Numbered from the stretch's first letter, positions 43,519 to 58,886 are shown. The stretch: 64,000 nt of DNA from Planococcaceae bacterium Storch 2/2-2 (GCA_009740415.1 WOYE01000009.1:62001-126000); one strand, 5' to 3'. The notes: generated by a model from the sequence alone, not told the origin. Program-made: numbers and translations.

Positions 43519-46281
43519 ATGAACTATAAAAAGACGTTATTAATGCCGAAAACGAAGTTCCCGATGCGCGGTAACTTACCGAACCGTGAACCGGACATTC
43601 AAAAGCAATGGGAAGAAATGGACATTTATAAAAAAGTACAAGAACGTACGAAAGATTTTCCGATGTTCGTTTTACACGATGGCCCTCCGTTTGCGAACGG
43701 TGACCTTCATATGGGACACGCAATGAACCGTGTATTGAAAGATATGATCGTTCGCCATAAATCGATGACAGGATACAACGCACCGTTCGTTCCAGGATGG
43801 GATACGCACGGTTTACCAATCGAGCAAGTACTTGCTAATCGCGGTGTGAAGCGTAAAGAAATGTCAGTTGTTGAATACCGTAAAATGTGTGAAGAATACG
43901 CGTATACACAAATCGACAAACAGCGTACGCAGTCGAAACGTCTCGGTGTTCGCGGCGATTGGGACAATCCGTACATTACGTTGAAACCAGAATTTGAATC
44001 GCATCAAATTCGCGTCTTCGGTAAAATGGCGGAAAAAGGGTACATTTACAAAGGATTAAAACCGGTGTACTGGTCACCATCTAGTGAATCAGCACTTGCG
44101 GAAGCAGAGATCGAATATAAAGATAAACAGTCGCCGTCGATTTACGTCAGCTTCCAAGTAACGGATGGGAAAGACGTTCTCGATACAGACGTTCATTTCC
44201 TCATTTGGACGACGACACCGTGGACGATTCCTGCGAACTTAGGAATTTCTGTACACCCTGAATACGAATACGTCGTTGTACGAGCGAACGATAAAAAGTT
44301 CGTCGTGGCGAAAGAGTTGTTAGACAATGTGGCGGAAGAGTTGGAGTGGAACGATTATGAAATCGTTCAAGAAGTAAAAGGGGAAGCACTCGATCGTCTC
44401 GTAACGAAACATCCGTTGTATGACCGCGAGTCGCTCGTAATGAACGGAGACCACGTAACGTTAGAAGGTGGAACCGGCTGTGTTCATACGGCACCTGGAC
44501 ACGGGGAAGATGACTATTACATCGGTCAACAATACGGACTCGATGTATTATCACCTGTGAATAGCCGCGGTGTGATGACGGAAGAAGCGCCGATGTTTGA
44601 AGGTCTATTTTACGATGATGCGAACAAAGCGATTACTGAAAAATTAGAAGAAGTCGGCGCACTCGAAAAATTATCATTCATTAAACACTCGTACCCACAC
44701 GACTGGCGTTCGAAAAAACCGATCATTTACCGTGCGACACCACAATGGTTCGCATCGATCGAAGCGTTCCGCGACGATTTATTAAAAGCGGTAAAAGAAA
44801 CGTCATTTACACCGAGCTGGGGAGAGACTCGTCTTTACAACATGGTTCGCGACCGTGGAGACTGGGTCATTTCACGTCAACGTGCGTGGGGTGTTCCATT
44901 ACCTGTCTTTTACGCTGAAAACGAAGAGCCGATCATTACACCTGAAACGATCGATCACGTAGCGAACTTATTCCGTGAACACGGTTCAAACGTTTGGTTC
45001 GAGCGCGAAGCAGAAGAGTTACTTCCAGAAGGATTTACACATCCAGGTAGCCCGAACGGTAAATTCACGAAAGAGAACGACATTATGGACGTTTGGTTTG
45101 ACTCTGGTTCTTCTCACCAAGGTGTACTCGTCGAGCGCGATGACTTACGTTATCCAGCAGACCTTTACTTAGAAGGATCGGACCAATATCGTGGATGGTT
45201 CAACTCATCACTTACGACGAGCGTTGCGATGAACGGACATGCACCGTACAAAGGTATTTTAAGTCACGGATTCACATTGGATAAAAAAGGCCAAAAAATG
45301 AGTAAGTCGTTAGGTAACACGGTCGACCCAGTGAAAGTGATGAACCAAATGGGTGCTGACATTTTACGTTTATGGACATCTTCGGTCGATTATACGTCGG
45401 ACGTACGTGTATCAGACGAAGGGTTCAAACAAGTATCTGAAGTGTACCGTAAAATTCGTAACACGTTCCGCTTCTTACACGGAAACGTAACGGATTACAA
45501 TCCGCAAGAGCACCGCGTAGCGTTTGATGAGCTTCGTCCAGTCGATCAATTTATGATGATTCGTTTACAAGATCTCATTCAAGAAGTACGCGACGCGTAC
45601 GACGCGTACGAGTTTTCAACGGTGTACCATGCCGTGAACAACTTCTGTACCGTCGACTTAAGTTCGTTTTACTTAGATATCGCAAAAGATGTCGTCTACA
45701 TCGAGCGTGAAGATGATGCGGCACGTCGTGCGATGCAGACGGTGATGTATGACACACTCGTTGCACTCGTTCAATTAATGACACCGATCCTCCCACATAC
45801 AGCAGAAGAAATGTGGAGTCATTTATCGTATGAGACAGAAGAAAGTGTTCAATTGACAGATATGCCAGAAGCGCAATCATTCGCTAACGAAGAAGCGTTG
45901 CGTGAACGTTTCAACCGTTTAATGGATGTGCGTGATGACGTATTGAAAGCGTTAGAAGAAGCACGTGATGAAAAAGTGATCGGAAAATCGCTCGAAGCGA
46001 AAGCGACGATCGCTGTTCCAGAAGAACTCCGTCCGCTATTCGATGGCGAAGACGTCGACTTTGCACAATTTTTCATCGTGTCAGATTTCGAACTCGTTGC
46101 ATTCGATGCGATCGAACCGATGTACAACGTAGCGAAAGTAGTCATTGCACCAGCAGAAGGTGAAAAATGTGAACGTTGTTGGTCAGTGAAAACAGATGTA
46201 GGGGAAGTAGAAGCGCACCCGACATTATGTGTTCGTTGTGCGGACGTCGTTGAAACGTTAGACCTTTCAGAAGAAGAATAA
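43519..46281 (+). CDS. ileS: Isoleucyl-tRNA synthetase
   Basis: 920 residues from the ATG at 43519 behind AAAAGGAG. Class I synthetase with the HIGH motif as HMGH (about residues 64-67) and KMSKS at 593-597. The editing domain lies between, with [16 protein letters not shown]. The C-terminus has four zinc-binding cysteines in CERCWSV and CVRCADV. The length and the C-terminal zinc finger fit the bacterial (mupirocin-sensitive) type. A longer frame covering the T-box was rejected. Confidence 0.98.
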   Translation: MNYKKTLLMPKTKFPMRGNLPNREPDIQKQWEEMDIYKKVQERTKDFPMFVLHDGPPFANGDLHMGHAMNRVLKDMIVRHKSMTGYNAPFVPGWDTHGLPIEQVLANRGVKRKEMSVVEYRKMCEEYAYTQIDKQRTQSKRLGVRGDWDNPYITLKPEFESHQIRVFGKMAEKGYIYKGLKPVYWSPSSESALAEAEIEYKDKQSPSIYVSFQVTDGKDVLDTDVHFLIWTTTPWTIPANLGISVHPEYEYVVVRANDKKFVVAKELLDNVAEELEWNDYEIVQEVKGEALDRLVTKHPLYDRESLVMNGDHVTLEGGTGCVHTAPGHGEDDYYIGQQYGLDVLSPVNSRGVMTEEAPMFEGLFYDDANKAITEKLEEVGALEKLSFIKHSYPHDWRSKKPIIYRATPQWFASIEAFRDDLLKAVKETSFTPSWGETRLYNMVRDRGDWVISRQRAWGVPLPVFYAENEEPIITPETIDHVANLFREHGSNVWFEREAEELLPEGFTHPGSPNGKFTKENDIMDVWFDSGSSHQGVLVERDDLRYPADLYLEGSDQYRGWFNSSLTTSVAMNGHAPYKGILSHGFTLDKKGQKMSKSLGNTVDPVKVMNQMGADILRLWTSSVDYTSDVRVSDEGFKQVSEVYRKIRNTFRFLHGNVTDYNPQEHRVAFDELRPVDQFMMIRLQDLIQEVRDAYDAYEFSTVYHAVNNFCTVDLSSFYLDIAKDVVYIEREDDAARRAMQTVMYDTLVALVQLMTPILPHTAEEMWSHLSYETEESVQLTDMPEAQSFANEEALRERFNRLMDVRDDVLKALEEARDEKVIGKSLEAKATIAVPEELRPLFDGEDVDFAQFFIVSDFELVAFDAIEPMYNVAKVVIAPAEGEKCERCWSVKTDVGEVEAHPTLCVRCADVVETLDLSEEE

Positions 46282-46290
46282 CAACACGCA

Positions 46291-46333
46291 AAATCGTTCA
46301 TTAGTGAAACATTGACTAATGAACGATTTTTTT
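46291..46333 (+). terminator. Intrinsic terminator after ileS
   Basis: AAATCGTTCATTAGT paired with ACTAATGAACGATTT, 9-base loop, T-run. Confidence 0.92.
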
Positions 46334-46436
46334 CATCGAATGAAAGAGAAACACATTTCGGTGAGACGAGTCGTGCAATGGATGGCAAAACACGTTACAA
46401 TAGGAAGAGTCATAATGAGAGAAGAGAGGAATGCGC

Positions 46437-46904
46437 GTGGTTATCTATTATATCGTCGCTCTCCTCGTCGTCTTAGTCGATCAATGGACGAAGTGGAAAG
46501 TCGTAGAAGCGATGGAAATCGGTGAAAAAATACCGCTCATCGATGGGTATTTGGCATTGTTGTCTCATCGAAACAGTGGCGCAGCGTGGGGGATGTTAGA
46601 AGGGAAGATGACATTTTTCTATGTCATTACGTTTCTCGTCGTCGGAGGACTTCTCGTCTATTTTCATAAAGAAGCGAAAGGTGACCGTCTGCTCAGTTGG
46701 TCGATCATGTTCATCGTCGGCGGAGCGATCGGTAATTTCATCGACCGTGTACGGCTCGGTGAAGTCGTCGATTTCATTAGCGTCTATATTCCTGTGATTC
46801 AATACAATTTCCCCATTTTTAACGTAGCGGATGCAGCTTTGACAATCGGAGTCCTTTTCATGCTGATCCATACGTTCATCGATGATAAAACTAAAGAGAA
46901 ATAG
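46437..46904 (+). CDS. lspA: Lipoprotein signal peptidase (signal peptidase II)
   Basis: 155 residues, four membrane helices. LspA cleaves prolipoproteins, such as CtaC in this window, before the lipidated cysteine. The catalytic aspartates lie in GNFIDRVRLGEVVDFI and NVADAALTIG. I favour the GTG at 46437 because GAGAGG is then 7 bases away; the ATG at 46431 would sit directly on the ribosome site. rluD follows after 8 bases. Confidence 0.94.
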   Translation: MVIYYIVALLVVLVDQWTKWKVVEAMEIGEKIPLIDGYLALLSHRNSGAAWGMLEGKMTFFYVITFLVVGGLLVYFHKEAKGDRLLSWSIMFIVGGAIGNFIDRVRLGEVVDFISVYIPVIQYNFPIFNVADAALTIGVLFMLIHTFIDDKTKEK

Positions 46905-46912
46905 GTGGCAAT

Positions 46913-47827
46913 ATGAGTGTAGTAACATATGAAATAACAGAAGAACAACAAGGGGTTCGGATCGATAAATGTTTGCCGGAACAATTTCCGCAATGGTCTC
47001 GTACACAAATTCAAGATTGGATCAAAGAGCAGTTCATTTTAGTCAATGAACAGCCTGTGAAAGTGAAATATAAAGTGCAAGCGGGAGACGTCGTCACGAT
47101 CGATGAGCCTGAACCGGTTGAATTGGACGTCGTTCCTGAAAATTTACATTTGAACATCGTCTATGAAGATGCGGACGTTCTCGTCGTTGAAAAGCCGAAA
47201 GGAATGGTCGTCCATCCGTCAGCTGGACATCCATCTGGAACGCTCGTGAACGGTCTCATGTATCAAGTGAACGATTTGTCAGGGATCAATGGCGTCTTGC
47301 GCCCAGGGATCGTCCACCGAATCGATAAAGATACGACCGGTTTATTAATCGTAGCGAAGCATGATGAGTCGCACGTTGACCTCGTGAATCAACTCGTTGC
47401 ACGTTCGGTCAAACGTCAGTACGTTGCGCTCGTTCACGGTCACATTCCGCATAAAAAAGGTGAAATTGACGCTCCGATTGGACGCGATCCTCGTGAACGA
47501 CAAAATATGGCAGTCGTCGACGATGGAAAAGAAGCGTTTACGACATTTACCGTATTGGAACAGTTCGGCGAGTATACGCTCGTCCAATGTGAGCTCGATA
47601 CGGGACGAACGCACCAAATTCGTGTCCATATGCAATACATCGGACATCCGATCGTCGGAGATCCGAAATACGGTCCGAAAAAGACGCTCGACATTGGGGG
47701 ACAAGCACTTCACGCACAAACGGTCGGCTTCGTCCATCCGATGACGAAAGAATATATGGAGTTCACATCGCCTTTACCTGAGCCATTCGAAGCGCTCGTC
47801 GAATCGTTACGCGAAAAAATGAGTTGA
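46913..47827 (+). CDS. rluD: Ribosomal large subunit pseudouridine synthase RluD/YlyB
   Basis: 304 residues: an N-terminal S4 domain (DKCLPEQFPQWSRTQIQDWI) and an RluA-family catalytic domain with the catalytic aspartate in GIVHRIDKDTTGLLIVAK and TGRTHQIRVHMQYIGHPIVGDPKYG. It makes pseudouridines in 23S rRNA. B. subtilis ylyB has the same position between lspA and pyrR. The TTGACA box of the pyr promoter overlaps its stop codon. Confidence 0.95.
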   Translation: MSVVTYEITEEQQGVRIDKCLPEQFPQWSRTQIQDWIKEQFILVNEQPVKVKYKVQAGDVVTIDEPEPVELDVVPENLHLNIVYEDADVLVVEKPKGMVVHPSAGHPSGTLVNGLMYQVNDLSGINGVLRPGIVHRIDKDTTGLLIVAKHDESHVDLVNQLVARSVKRQYVALVHGHIPHKKGEIDAPIGRDPRERQNMAVVDDGKEAFTTFTVLEQFGEYTLVQCELDTGRTHQIRVHMQYIGHPIVGDPKYGPKKTLDIGGQALHAQTVGFVHPMTKEYMEFTSPLPEPFEALVESLREKMS

Positions 47828-47851
47828 CATCTCGTTTGGAAAGCGTATAAT
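47824..47851 (+). promoter_or_regulatory. Main promoter of the pyr operon
   Basis: TTGACA at 47824-47829, a 16-base spacer and TATAAT at 47846-47851; the -35 overlaps the rluD stop. Confidence 0.9.
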
Positions 47852-48557
<706 letters not shown>

Positions 48558-48568
48558 GGAGCGATCAC

Positions 48569-49879
48569 ATGGCTGAAAAAGTGTTAGACATTCATGAAAA
48601 GCCAGATGCCTTACGGTGGACGGTTCTCAGTATGCAACATATGTTTGCAATGTTCGGAGCGACGATTCTCGTTCCGACACTCGTCGGCTTAAGTCCGGCG
48701 ATGGCGCTATTGACGAGCGGTGTGGCGACGATCATTTTCATTCTCGTCACACGTTGGCAAGTGCCCGCTTATCTCGGTTCGAGCTTCGCGTTCATTACCC
48801 CGATGCTCGCTGCCAATGAGATCGGTGGAATCGGTGGTACGATGGTCGGTATCGTTTTCGTATCGTTCGCGTACGCACTCATTTCGCTCATCATTTGGAA
48901 ATCAGGGTATCGATGGCTCATGCGGTTACTACCGCCGATTGTCGTCGGACCAGTAATCGTCGTCATCGGTTTAAGTTTGGCGCCGACTGCCATTCAAATG
49001 GCGAGTACGGTCCCGGTCGTCACGGAAAGTGGTGCGGTCGAGCAAGTTTACAGCAGTACGCATTTGCTCGCAGCAGCGATCACGCTCTTTACGGCGATCG
49101 GTGTGCTCATGTTTTTCAAAGGGCTCATTAGTTTAATGCCCGTCTTAATGGGAATTATCGTCGGTTACATCGCTTCCATTTTCTTAAACATCGTCGACTT
49201 CGAACCAGTGAAAGAAGCGTCATGGTTTGCGATGCCGGACTTTTACCTTCCAGGCATCCATTACGACTTCGTCATACATCCGGAAATTTTAACGTTGTTA
49301 ATCCCGGTCGTCATCGTCACCGTTTCCGAACATATCGGACATCAGCTTGTCCTCGGAAGGGTTGTCGATCGAAATTACATTAAAGAGCCAGGACTTCACC
49401 GTTCTTTACTCGGTGATGGCCTCGGGACACTCATTAGTGGGCTCGTTGGCGGACCGCCTAAAACGACGTACGGAGAAAACATCGGCGTGTTAGCGATGAC
49501 ACGCGTCTACAGTGTATACGTCATTCTCGGAGCAGCTGTGCTCGCGATTGCGTTCGCCTTTTTAGGAAAAGTGATGGCGTTAATTCAAACGATTCCTCAA
49601 GCGGTGCTCGGCGGCGTATCGATTTTACTGTTCGGGATGATCGCTTCAGCTGGACTGCGGATGCTCGTCGAAAACAACATCGATTTCGACAGCCAACGGA
49701 ACCTCGTCATCGCATCGGTCATTCTCGTCATCGGAATCGGAAACGCTACGTTAAACTTCACGTTGCCGTTATTCGGTTACGACGTAAACTTCACACTCGG
49801 TGGAATGGCACTCGCCGCGATTACAGGTGTGCTACTCAACGTCCTTTTACCGGGACGACCGAAACAGTTAATTGAATAA
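48569..49879 (+). CDS. pyrP: Uracil permease (NCS2/UraA family)
   Basis: 436 residues with 14 hydrophobic segments. The NCS2 signatures include FAMFGATILVPTLVGLSP at the start, PAYLGSSFAFITP, TVSEHIGHQ with the substrate-binding glutamate, and the GGPPKTTYGENIGV loop. It is predicted to import uracil by proton symport. Only 11 bases separate it from pyrR, so the attenuator that lies there in B. subtilis is missing. Confidence 0.95.
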   Translation: MAEKVLDIHEKPDALRWTVLSMQHMFAMFGATILVPTLVGLSPAMALLTSGVATIIFILVTRWQVPAYLGSSFAFITPMLAANEIGGIGGTMVGIVFVSFAYALISLIIWKSGYRWLMRLLPPIVVGPVIVVIGLSLAPTAIQMASTVPVVTESGAVEQVYSSTHLLAAAITLFTAIGVLMFFKGLISLMPVLMGIIVGYIASIFLNIVDFEPVKEASWFAMPDFYLPGIHYDFVIHPEILTLLIPVVIVTVSEHIGHQLVLGRVVDRNYIKEPGLHRSLLGDGLGTLISGLVGGPPKTTYGENIGVLAMTRVYSVYVILGAAVLAIAFAFLGKVMALIQTIPQAVLGGVSILLFGMIASAGLRMLVENNIDFDSQRNLVIASVILVIGIGNATLNFTLPLFGYDVNFTLGGMALAAITGVLLNVLLPGRPKQLIE

Positions 49880-50003
49880 TTACTAGCCTTTTAATGTTGT
49901 CCTGTGAGGCAAAGAAAGGTTCGTCACATACGATCTACGCGTAACGTAGGTTTACTTTCGTATGCCAACGGGCCTTTCGATTCAAGAAAGACCCGTTTTT
50001 TTG
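49880..50003 (+). promoter_or_regulatory. PyrR attenuator 2 (pyrP-pyrB)
   Basis: A PyrR-binding motif TTGTCCTGTGAGGC with AAAGG lies at 49898-49919. An intervening hairpin (CATACGA...TCGTATG with inner CTACG/CGTAG, 49926-49963) probably belongs to the alternative structure, and the terminator is at 49967-50003. Confidence 0.9.
49967..50003 (+). terminator. Terminator of PyrR attenuator 2
   Basis: AACGGG-CTTTC paired with GAAAG-CCCGTT, T-run. Confidence 0.88.
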
Positions 50004-50037
50004 AACGTACTTATCGATAGAAAGAAGGAATGGACTC

Positions 50038-50922
50038 ATGAATAACCTCGTTTCCATTAAACAGTTACAACCTGAACAGATGATCGCGCTCGTCAAACGT
50101 GCGGCAGAAATGAAAAAAGATGGAATACCACGTCTAGATGAACAATATTACATAAGCAATTTATTTTTCGAGCCGAGTACTCGGACGAAGACGAGTTTTG
50201 AAATGGCGGAGCGCCGTCTCGGATTAGAAGTCGTCCCATTCGACGCTGGATTTTCGAGCGCATTGAAAGGTGAGACGCTATACGATACGGTAAAGACATT
50301 AGAAGCGATCGGTTTAGATGCGTTAGTCATTCGTCACGAAGAAGATGGCTATTATGAGAAGATTATTGGTAAAACGAATGTTACAATTATTAATGGAGGC
50401 GACGGTTCGGGTCAGCACCCTTCTCAATCGCTTCTCGACTTGTTTACGATCTATGAACAGTTCGGTTCTTTTGAAGGATTGAATGTCCTCATCGCAGGAG
50501 ATGTGTCGCACAGTCGCGTGGCACGTTCGAACGCGGATGCGCTCACTCGCCTCGGAGCGAACGTTCACTTCCTTTGCCCGCCTGAATGGAAGGGCGAATT
50601 CGAAGCGATTCACGATTGGGACGAGATGATCGAAACGTGCGACGTCGTCATGTTGTTACGCGTTCAACACGAACGTCACGATGAAGAAATGGCGTACACG
50701 AAAGAAGAGTATCACGAGCGATTCGGCTTGACGGTGGAGCGAGAGCGTCAATTGAAAGAAGATGCGATCATTATGCACCCTGCACCTGTCAATCGAGGCG
50801 TTGAAATTGCGAGTGAATTAATTGAAAGTCCGAAGTCACGTATTTTTACACAAGTCGAAAACGGTGTGTACGTTCGCGCCGCAATTATTGAAATGTTATT
50901 ACATGGGAGGAATGGACGATGA
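50038..50922 (+). CDS. pyrB: Aspartate carbamoyltransferase catalytic chain
   Basis: 294 residues. It joins carbamoyl phosphate and aspartate. The carbamoyl phosphate loop [12 protein letters not shown] lies near residues 43-54, [12 protein letters not shown] near 124-135, and [11 protein letters not shown] near 244-254. The length is typical of bacterial catalytic chains without a regulatory subunit. The ATG at 50038 follows GAAGGAA. It overlaps pyrC by four bases. Confidence 0.97.
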   Translation: MNNLVSIKQLQPEQMIALVKRAAEMKKDGIPRLDEQYYISNLFFEPSTRTKTSFEMAERRLGLEVVPFDAGFSSALKGETLYDTVKTLEAIGLDALVIRHEEDGYYEKIIGKTNVTIINGGDGSGQHPSQSLLDLFTIYEQFGSFEGLNVLIAGDVSHSRVARSNADALTRLGANVHFLCPPEWKGEFEAIHDWDEMIETCDVVMLLRVQHERHDEEMAYTKEEYHERFGLTVERERQLKEDAIIMHPAPVNRGVEIASELIESPKSRIFTQVENGVYVRAAIIEMLLHGRNGR

Positions 50923-52202
50923 GCTTACTTATTAAAAATGTCAACGTATTAAATGGTAACAACGAGTTACGATTATCGGAAGTATTTATTGATGGTGGAA
51001 AAATTCAAGCGATCGGTTCAGCTGAAACACCGTTACACGTGGAAGCAGAACGTACAATTGATGGGGGCGGCAAGTTGTTAACGCCTGGCTTCATCGACTT
51101 ACACGTCCACTTACGTGAGCCAGGTGGCGAGCATAAAGAGACGATTGAAACAGGAACGCACGCTGCGGCAAAAGGCGGCTTCACGACCGTTTGTGCGATG
51201 CCGAATACTCGCCCGGTGCCAGATACGAAAGAAAATTTACAACTCGTCAACGACTTAATTGAAAAAAATGCACGCGTTCGTGTCTTACCGTACGCTTCGA
51301 TTACGATTCGAGAAGCAGGCAAAGAGTTGACAGACTTTGACGAATTGAAAGAAAACGGTGCGTTCGCCTTTACGGACGACGGCGTCGGTGTTCAGCAAGC
51401 GGGCATGATGTACGAAGCGATGCAAAAAGCAGCAGCGATCGATATGGCAGTCGTTGCGCATTGTGAAGATAACTCACTCATTTACGGTGGGGCGATGCAC
51501 GAAGGCGAAAAGAGCGAAGAAATGGGCTTACCAGGCATTCCATCGATTTGTGAGTCGGTTCACATCGCGCGTGACATTTTACTTGCCGAAGCAGCAGGCG
51601 CTCATTACCACGTTTGTCACGTCAGTACGAAAGAATCGGTTCGTGCGATTCGCGATGCCAAAGCAGCGGGCATTCACGTGACAGCAGAAGTGACACCTCA
51701 CCATTTACTATTAACAGATGCGGACATTCCAGAAGACGATGCAAACTGGAAAATGAACCCACCACTTCGTGCGCAAAGTGATTTAGAAGCGCTCATCGAA
51801 GGGTTAGAAGACGGTACGATCGACTGTATCGCAACGGATCATGCACCGCATACGGACGATGAGAAAGCGGGCGGATTCAACGATTCACCGTTCGGTATTA
51901 CAGGGTTTGAAACAGCATTCCCACTTCTTTACACACATTTCGTACGTAAAGGAAAGTGGTCGTTGCAACAACTCGTTGACTGGTTAACGACGAAACCAGC
52001 AGACGTATTCGATTTACCGTACGGTCGTTTAGAAGTAGGTGCAACAGCAGACTTGACGTTGATCGACTTAGAAGAAGAGCGTACGATTCGTCGCGAAACA
52101 TTCGTTTCAAAAGGGAAAAACACACCATTTGAAGGTTGGGACTGTGCAGGATGGCCAGTTGCTACGATTTTCGAAGGTGAAGTTGTATGGGAGGAAAACT
52201 AA
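50919..52202 (+). CDS. pyrC: Dihydroorotase (class I type)
   Basis: 427 residues, amidohydrolase barrel that cyclises carbamoyl aspartate. Zinc ligands are seen in [10 protein letters not shown] near residues 60-69, later histidines in VVAHCEDN and YHVCHVST, and the catalytic aspartate in [14 protein letters not shown] near residues 300-313. GGGAGG precedes the ATG. The stop overlaps carA by one base. Confidence 0.96.
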   Translation: MSLLIKNVNVLNGNNELRLSEVFIDGGKIQAIGSAETPLHVEAERTIDGGGKLLTPGFIDLHVHLREPGGEHKETIETGTHAAAKGGFTTVCAMPNTRPVPDTKENLQLVNDLIEKNARVRVLPYASITIREAGKELTDFDELKENGAFAFTDDGVGVQQAGMMYEAMQKAAAIDMAVVAHCEDNSLIYGGAMHEGEKSEEMGLPGIPSICESVHIARDILLAEAAGAHYHVCHVSTKESVRAIRDAKAAGIHVTAEVTPHHLLLTDADIPEDDANWKMNPPLRAQSDLEALIEGLEDGTIDCIATDHAPHTDDEKAGGFNDSPFGITGFETAFPLLYTHFVRKGKWSLQQLVDWLTTKPADVFDLPYGRLEVGATADLTLIDLEEERTIRRETFVSKGKNTPFEGWDCAGWPVATIFEGEVVWEEN

Positions 52203-53293
52203 TGAAAACACGTTATCTCGTATTAGAAGACGGTTCAATTTTTGAAGGTACAGCATTCGGATCGGAACAAGAAAGCAAAGGGGAAGTTATTTTCTCAACA
52301 GGTATGACGGGTTACCAAGAAATTATTTCAAACCCATCATCATGTGGTCAAATGATCGTCATGACGTATCCATCGATCGGAAACTACGGCATTAACCGTG
52401 ATGATTACGAGTCAATCGAGCCCGCATTGAGCGGTTTAATCGTGAAAGAATATTGCGATGAGCCATCGAACTTCAGAAGCGGCATGTCACTCGGTGCATT
52501 GCTTGAGTTAAAAGGAGTCCCTGGACTACAAGGAATCGATACGCGTCAATTAACACGTCATTTACGTGACAACGGTGCGATGCGCGGTATGTTAACAGAA
52601 GCGGGTGCAACGTTAGATGAAGCAGCAGCTGTTGCAGCGGTTCAAGGGTATGAAATGCCAACGGATCTCGTAGCGAAAGTTTCAACACAAAAAGCGTATC
52701 CGAGCCCAGGACTCGGTGAGCGTATCGTTCTCATCGACTACGGAATGAAACACGGGATTTTACGCGAATTAAATCGTAGAGATTGCGACGTTGTCGTCGT
52801 CCCATACGACACAGACGAAGCGACGATTCGTTCATTATTCCCAGATGGGATCGTCTTATCGAACGGACCAGGAAATCCGAAAGTGTTAACAGAACAAATC
52901 GAAACGATTCAATCGTTACAAGGAGAAGTACCGATGCTCGGAATCGGTCTCGGACACCAATTGATCGCACTCGCAGCAGGAGCGGACGTTGTGAAGATGA
53001 AGCACGGTCGTTACGGTGCGAACCACCCTGTGAAAAACTTAAAAACAGGACGTACTGATTTAACGGCTCAATCGCACGGTTACACAGTCGATGAAGCTTC
53101 ATTGCAAGGAACGAACTTAACGGTGACGCACCGTGCGTTGAACGATGATTCGGTTCAAGGGTTAGAAAATGAAGAGACACACGTCATGTCGGTTCAATTC
53201 CACCCTGAAGGCGCACCAGGTCCGATCGACCCAGTCGTCTTATTCGACCAATTCATTGAGCGTGTCACAGCAGTTAGAAGAGAGGGGAAATAA
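52202..53293 (+). CDS. carA: Carbamoyl-phosphate synthase small subunit, catalytic cysteine replaced by glycine
   Basis: 363 residues, the pyrimidine-operon type (PyrAA). The N-terminal domain and the class I glutamine amidotransferase domain are both full length. The nucleophile motif that should read GxCLGHQ reads GIGLGHQ: residue 249, codon GGT at 52946-52948, is Gly in place of Cys. His334 and Glu336 (FHPEG) of the triad remain. The glutamine-binding QNHG is QSHG (Ser291), and the usual KFGHRG is KHGRYG. The family hydrolyses glutamine to supply ammonia to CarB; without the cysteine this activity is predicted to be lost, leaving ammonia-dependent synthesis. It is otherwise an ordinary intact gene between pyrC and carB. 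Start at 52202 overlaps the pyrC stop. Confidence 0.93.
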   Translation: MKTRYLVLEDGSIFEGTAFGSEQESKGEVIFSTGMTGYQEIISNPSSCGQMIVMTYPSIGNYGINRDDYESIEPALSGLIVKEYCDEPSNFRSGMSLGALLELKGVPGLQGIDTRQLTRHLRDNGAMRGMLTEAGATLDEAAAVAAVQGYEMPTDLVAKVSTQKAYPSPGLGERIVLIDYGMKHGILRELNRRDCDVVVVPYDTDEATIRSLFPDGIVLSNGPGNPKVLTEQIETIQSLQGEVPMLGIGLGHQLIALAAGADVVKMKHGRYGANHPVKNLKTGRTDLTAQSHGYTVDEASLQGTNLTVTHRALNDDSVQGLENEETHVMSVQFHPEGAPGPIDPVVLFDQFIERVTAVRREGK

Positions 53294-53295
53294 AC

Positions 53296-56200
53296 ATGCC
53301 GAAACGTACAGATATTGAAACGATTTTAGTCATTGGATCAGGTCCTATCGTCATTGGACAAGCAGCAGAGTTTGACTACGCAGGAACACAAGCGTGTCTT
53401 TCATTAAAAGAAGAAGGGTACCGCGTCATTTTAATTAACTCGAACCCAGCGACGATTATGACGGATACAGAAATTGCGGACAAAGTATACATCGAGCCGA
53501 TTACACTCGACTTCGTCAGCCGTATCATTCGTAAAGAACGCCCAGATGCGCTCCTCGCAACACTCGGTGGACAAACCGGTTTGAACATGGCGATCGAACT
53601 TGAAGAATCAGGCATTTTAAAAGAAATGGACGTCGAAATTTTAGGTACGAAACTCGATGCGATTCACCAAGCGGAAGACCGTGATTTATTCCGTACGTTA
53701 ATGAACGACTTAGGCGAGCCTGTTCCAGAAAGTGATATCATTCACAACCTCGAAGAAGCGTACGCCTTCGTTGAACAAATCGGATATCCTGTCATCGTTC
53801 GCCCAGCATTTACACTCGGCGGAACAGGTGGCGGTATTTGTTACAACGATGACGACCTCGAAGAATTCGTAACGAGCGGTTTGAAATATAGCCCAGTGAC
53901 ACAATGTTTACTCGAAAAGTCGATCGCAGGATTTAAAGAGATCGAATACGAAGTGATGCGTGATGCAGCAGATAACGCAATCGTCGTATGTAACATGGAA
54001 AACGTCGACGCAGTCGGTATTCATACAGGAGACTCGATCGTAACGGCTCCGAGCCAGACGATGACAGACCGCGAATATCAAATGTTACGTAACGTCTCGT
54101 TAAAAATTATTCGTGCCCTCGGAATCGAAGGTGGATGTAACGTTCAAATGGCGCTCGATCCACATAGCTTCGACTACTACATTATCGAAGTGAACCCACG
54201 CGTTTCGCGTTCATCAGCGCTCGCTTCAAAAGCGACAGGTTATCCGATCGCGAAAATTGCAGCGAAAATTGCAGTCGGCTTAACGCTCGACGAAATGTTA
54301 AACCCTGTAACAGGAACGACGTACGCATGTTTCGAGCCAGCACTCGACTACGTCGTTACGAAAATTCCACGTTGGCCATTCGATAAATTCGAATCAGCGA
54401 AACGTAACCTCGGAACACAGATGAAAGCGACAGGGGAAGTTATGGCGATCGGCCGTACGTTCGAAGAGTCCATTTTAAAAGCGGTTCGTTCATTAGAAAC
54501 GGGTCAATACCATTTAGCGCTCGACGGTGGAGCGGACATGTCAGATGAATGGATCGAACAACGAATTCGTCGTGCAGGTGACGAGCGTCTCTTCTTCATC
54601 GGAGAAGCATTGCGTCGCGGTGTGACGATCGAAACGCTTCATGAGTGGAGCGCAATCGACTTACATTTCTTACGAAAATTCGAAAACATCGTGAAATTCG
54701 AAGACGTGTTACGCGACAATAAAGGCGACCTCGACAAGTTGTACGAAGCGAAACGAATGGGCTTTGCAGACCGTACGATCGCTGAGTTGTGGGACATGAC
54801 AGAACGTGACGTCTATGACCTTCGTAAACGTGAAGATTTATTCCCAGTCTACAAAAAAGTAGATACGTGTGCGGGTGAATTCGTCTCGAAAACACCGTAC
54901 TTCTACGGAACGTACGAGCAACAAAACGAATCGTTCCCGACAGAAGGAAAAGAAAGCATCATCGTTCTCGGTTCAGGACCGATTCGAATCGGCCAAGGGG
55001 TAGAGTTCGACTACGCAACCGTTCACTCGGTATGGGCGATTCAACAAGCAGGTTATGAAGCGATCATCGTAAACAACAACCCTGAAACGGTATCGACAGA
55101 CTTCTCGATCTCTGACAAATTGTATTTCGAGCCATTAACGGTAGAAGATGTCATGCATATCGTTGAAGTAGAGCAACCGAAAGGGGTTATCGTTCAGTTC
55201 GGTGGACAGACAGCGATTAACTTAGCGGACGAATTGGAAGCACGCGGCGTTGAAATTATCGGAACGTCACTTGAAGACATCGACCGCGCGGAAAGCCGCG
55301 ACAAGTTCGAAGCAGCTCTTCGCGAAATCGGCATTCCACAGCCACTCGGTAAAACAGCGATGAGCGTACCACGCGCAGTAGAAATTGCACGTGAAATCGG
55401 TTATCCGGTACTCGTTCGTCCTTCTTACGTACTCGGTGGACGTGCGATGGAAATCGTATATACCGAAGAAGAATTGTTACACTATATGGAAAACGCTGTA
55501 AAAGCGAGCCCAGAACACCCGGTATTGATCGACCGTTACTTAACGGGTACAGAAATTGAAGTCGATGCGATTTGCGACGGAGAAAACGTCTTAATTCCAG
55601 GTATTATGGAACATATCGAACGTGCAGGTGTTCACTCAGGTGACTCGATCGCCGTCTACCCACCACAAAACTTGTCGACGTCAATGATCGAAACGATCAC
55701 AGACTATACGACACGTTTAGCGCTCGGCTTAAACATTCGCGGATTGTTGAACATTCAATTCGTCATTAGTGAAAAACAAGTGTACGTCATTGAAGTGAAC
55801 CCACGTTCAAGCCGTACGGTACCGTTTTTAAGTAAAATTACGAAAATCCCGATGGCGAACGTTGCGACGAAAGCGATTCTCGGACAATCGATCGTTGAAC
55901 AAGGATACCCGACAGGGCTCGCACAAGCTCCGAAAGGCGTTTACGTGAAAGTACCGGTCTTCTCATTTGCGAAACTTCGCCGCGTCGACATTACACTCGG
56001 ACCGGAAATGAAGTCAACAGGGGAAGTAATGGGTAAAGATGTAACAGTTGAAAAAGCATTGTACAAAGGACTCGTCGCTTCAGGTATGGAAATTAAAGAG
56101 TACGGTTCAGTTTTAATGACGGTATCGGATAAAGATAAAGAAGAGACAGTGAACCTCGCTCGTCGTTTCCACAAAATTGGATACCACATTTTAGCGACAT

Positions 56201-56492
56201 CAGGTACAGCGAAAGCGTTACAAGAGGAAGGCATTCAAGTAGAAGTCGTCGGAAAAATCGGCGAGGAAGGTACGACATTGCTCGACGTCATTCAAGAAGG
56301 AAAAGCGCAACTCGTCATCAATACGTTGACGAAAGGAAAACAGCCTGAACGTGACGGCTTCCGAATTCGTCGTGAGTCAGTCGAAAATGGCGTTCCATGT
56401 TTAACGTCGATTGATACGGCAGAAGCGACACTTCGCGTGATCGAATCGATGACGTTTGAAACTGAGCCGATGCCAAAACAGGAGGATAACGA

Positions 56493-56496
<4 letters not shown>
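53296..56496 (+). CDS. carB: Carbamoyl-phosphate synthase large subunit
   Basis: 1066 residues with the two homologous ATP-grasp halves. The first opens with [20 protein letters not shown] and has [12 protein letters not shown]. The second opens near residue 550 with [18 protein letters not shown] and has [15 protein letters not shown]. The MGS-like allosteric domain occupies the C-terminal 130 residues. It makes carbamoyl phosphate from bicarbonate, two ATP and ammonia delivered through a tunnel from CarA. No key motif of this subunit looks damaged. It overlaps pyrK by four bases. Confidence 0.97.
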
Positions 56497-58886
<2,390 letters not shown>

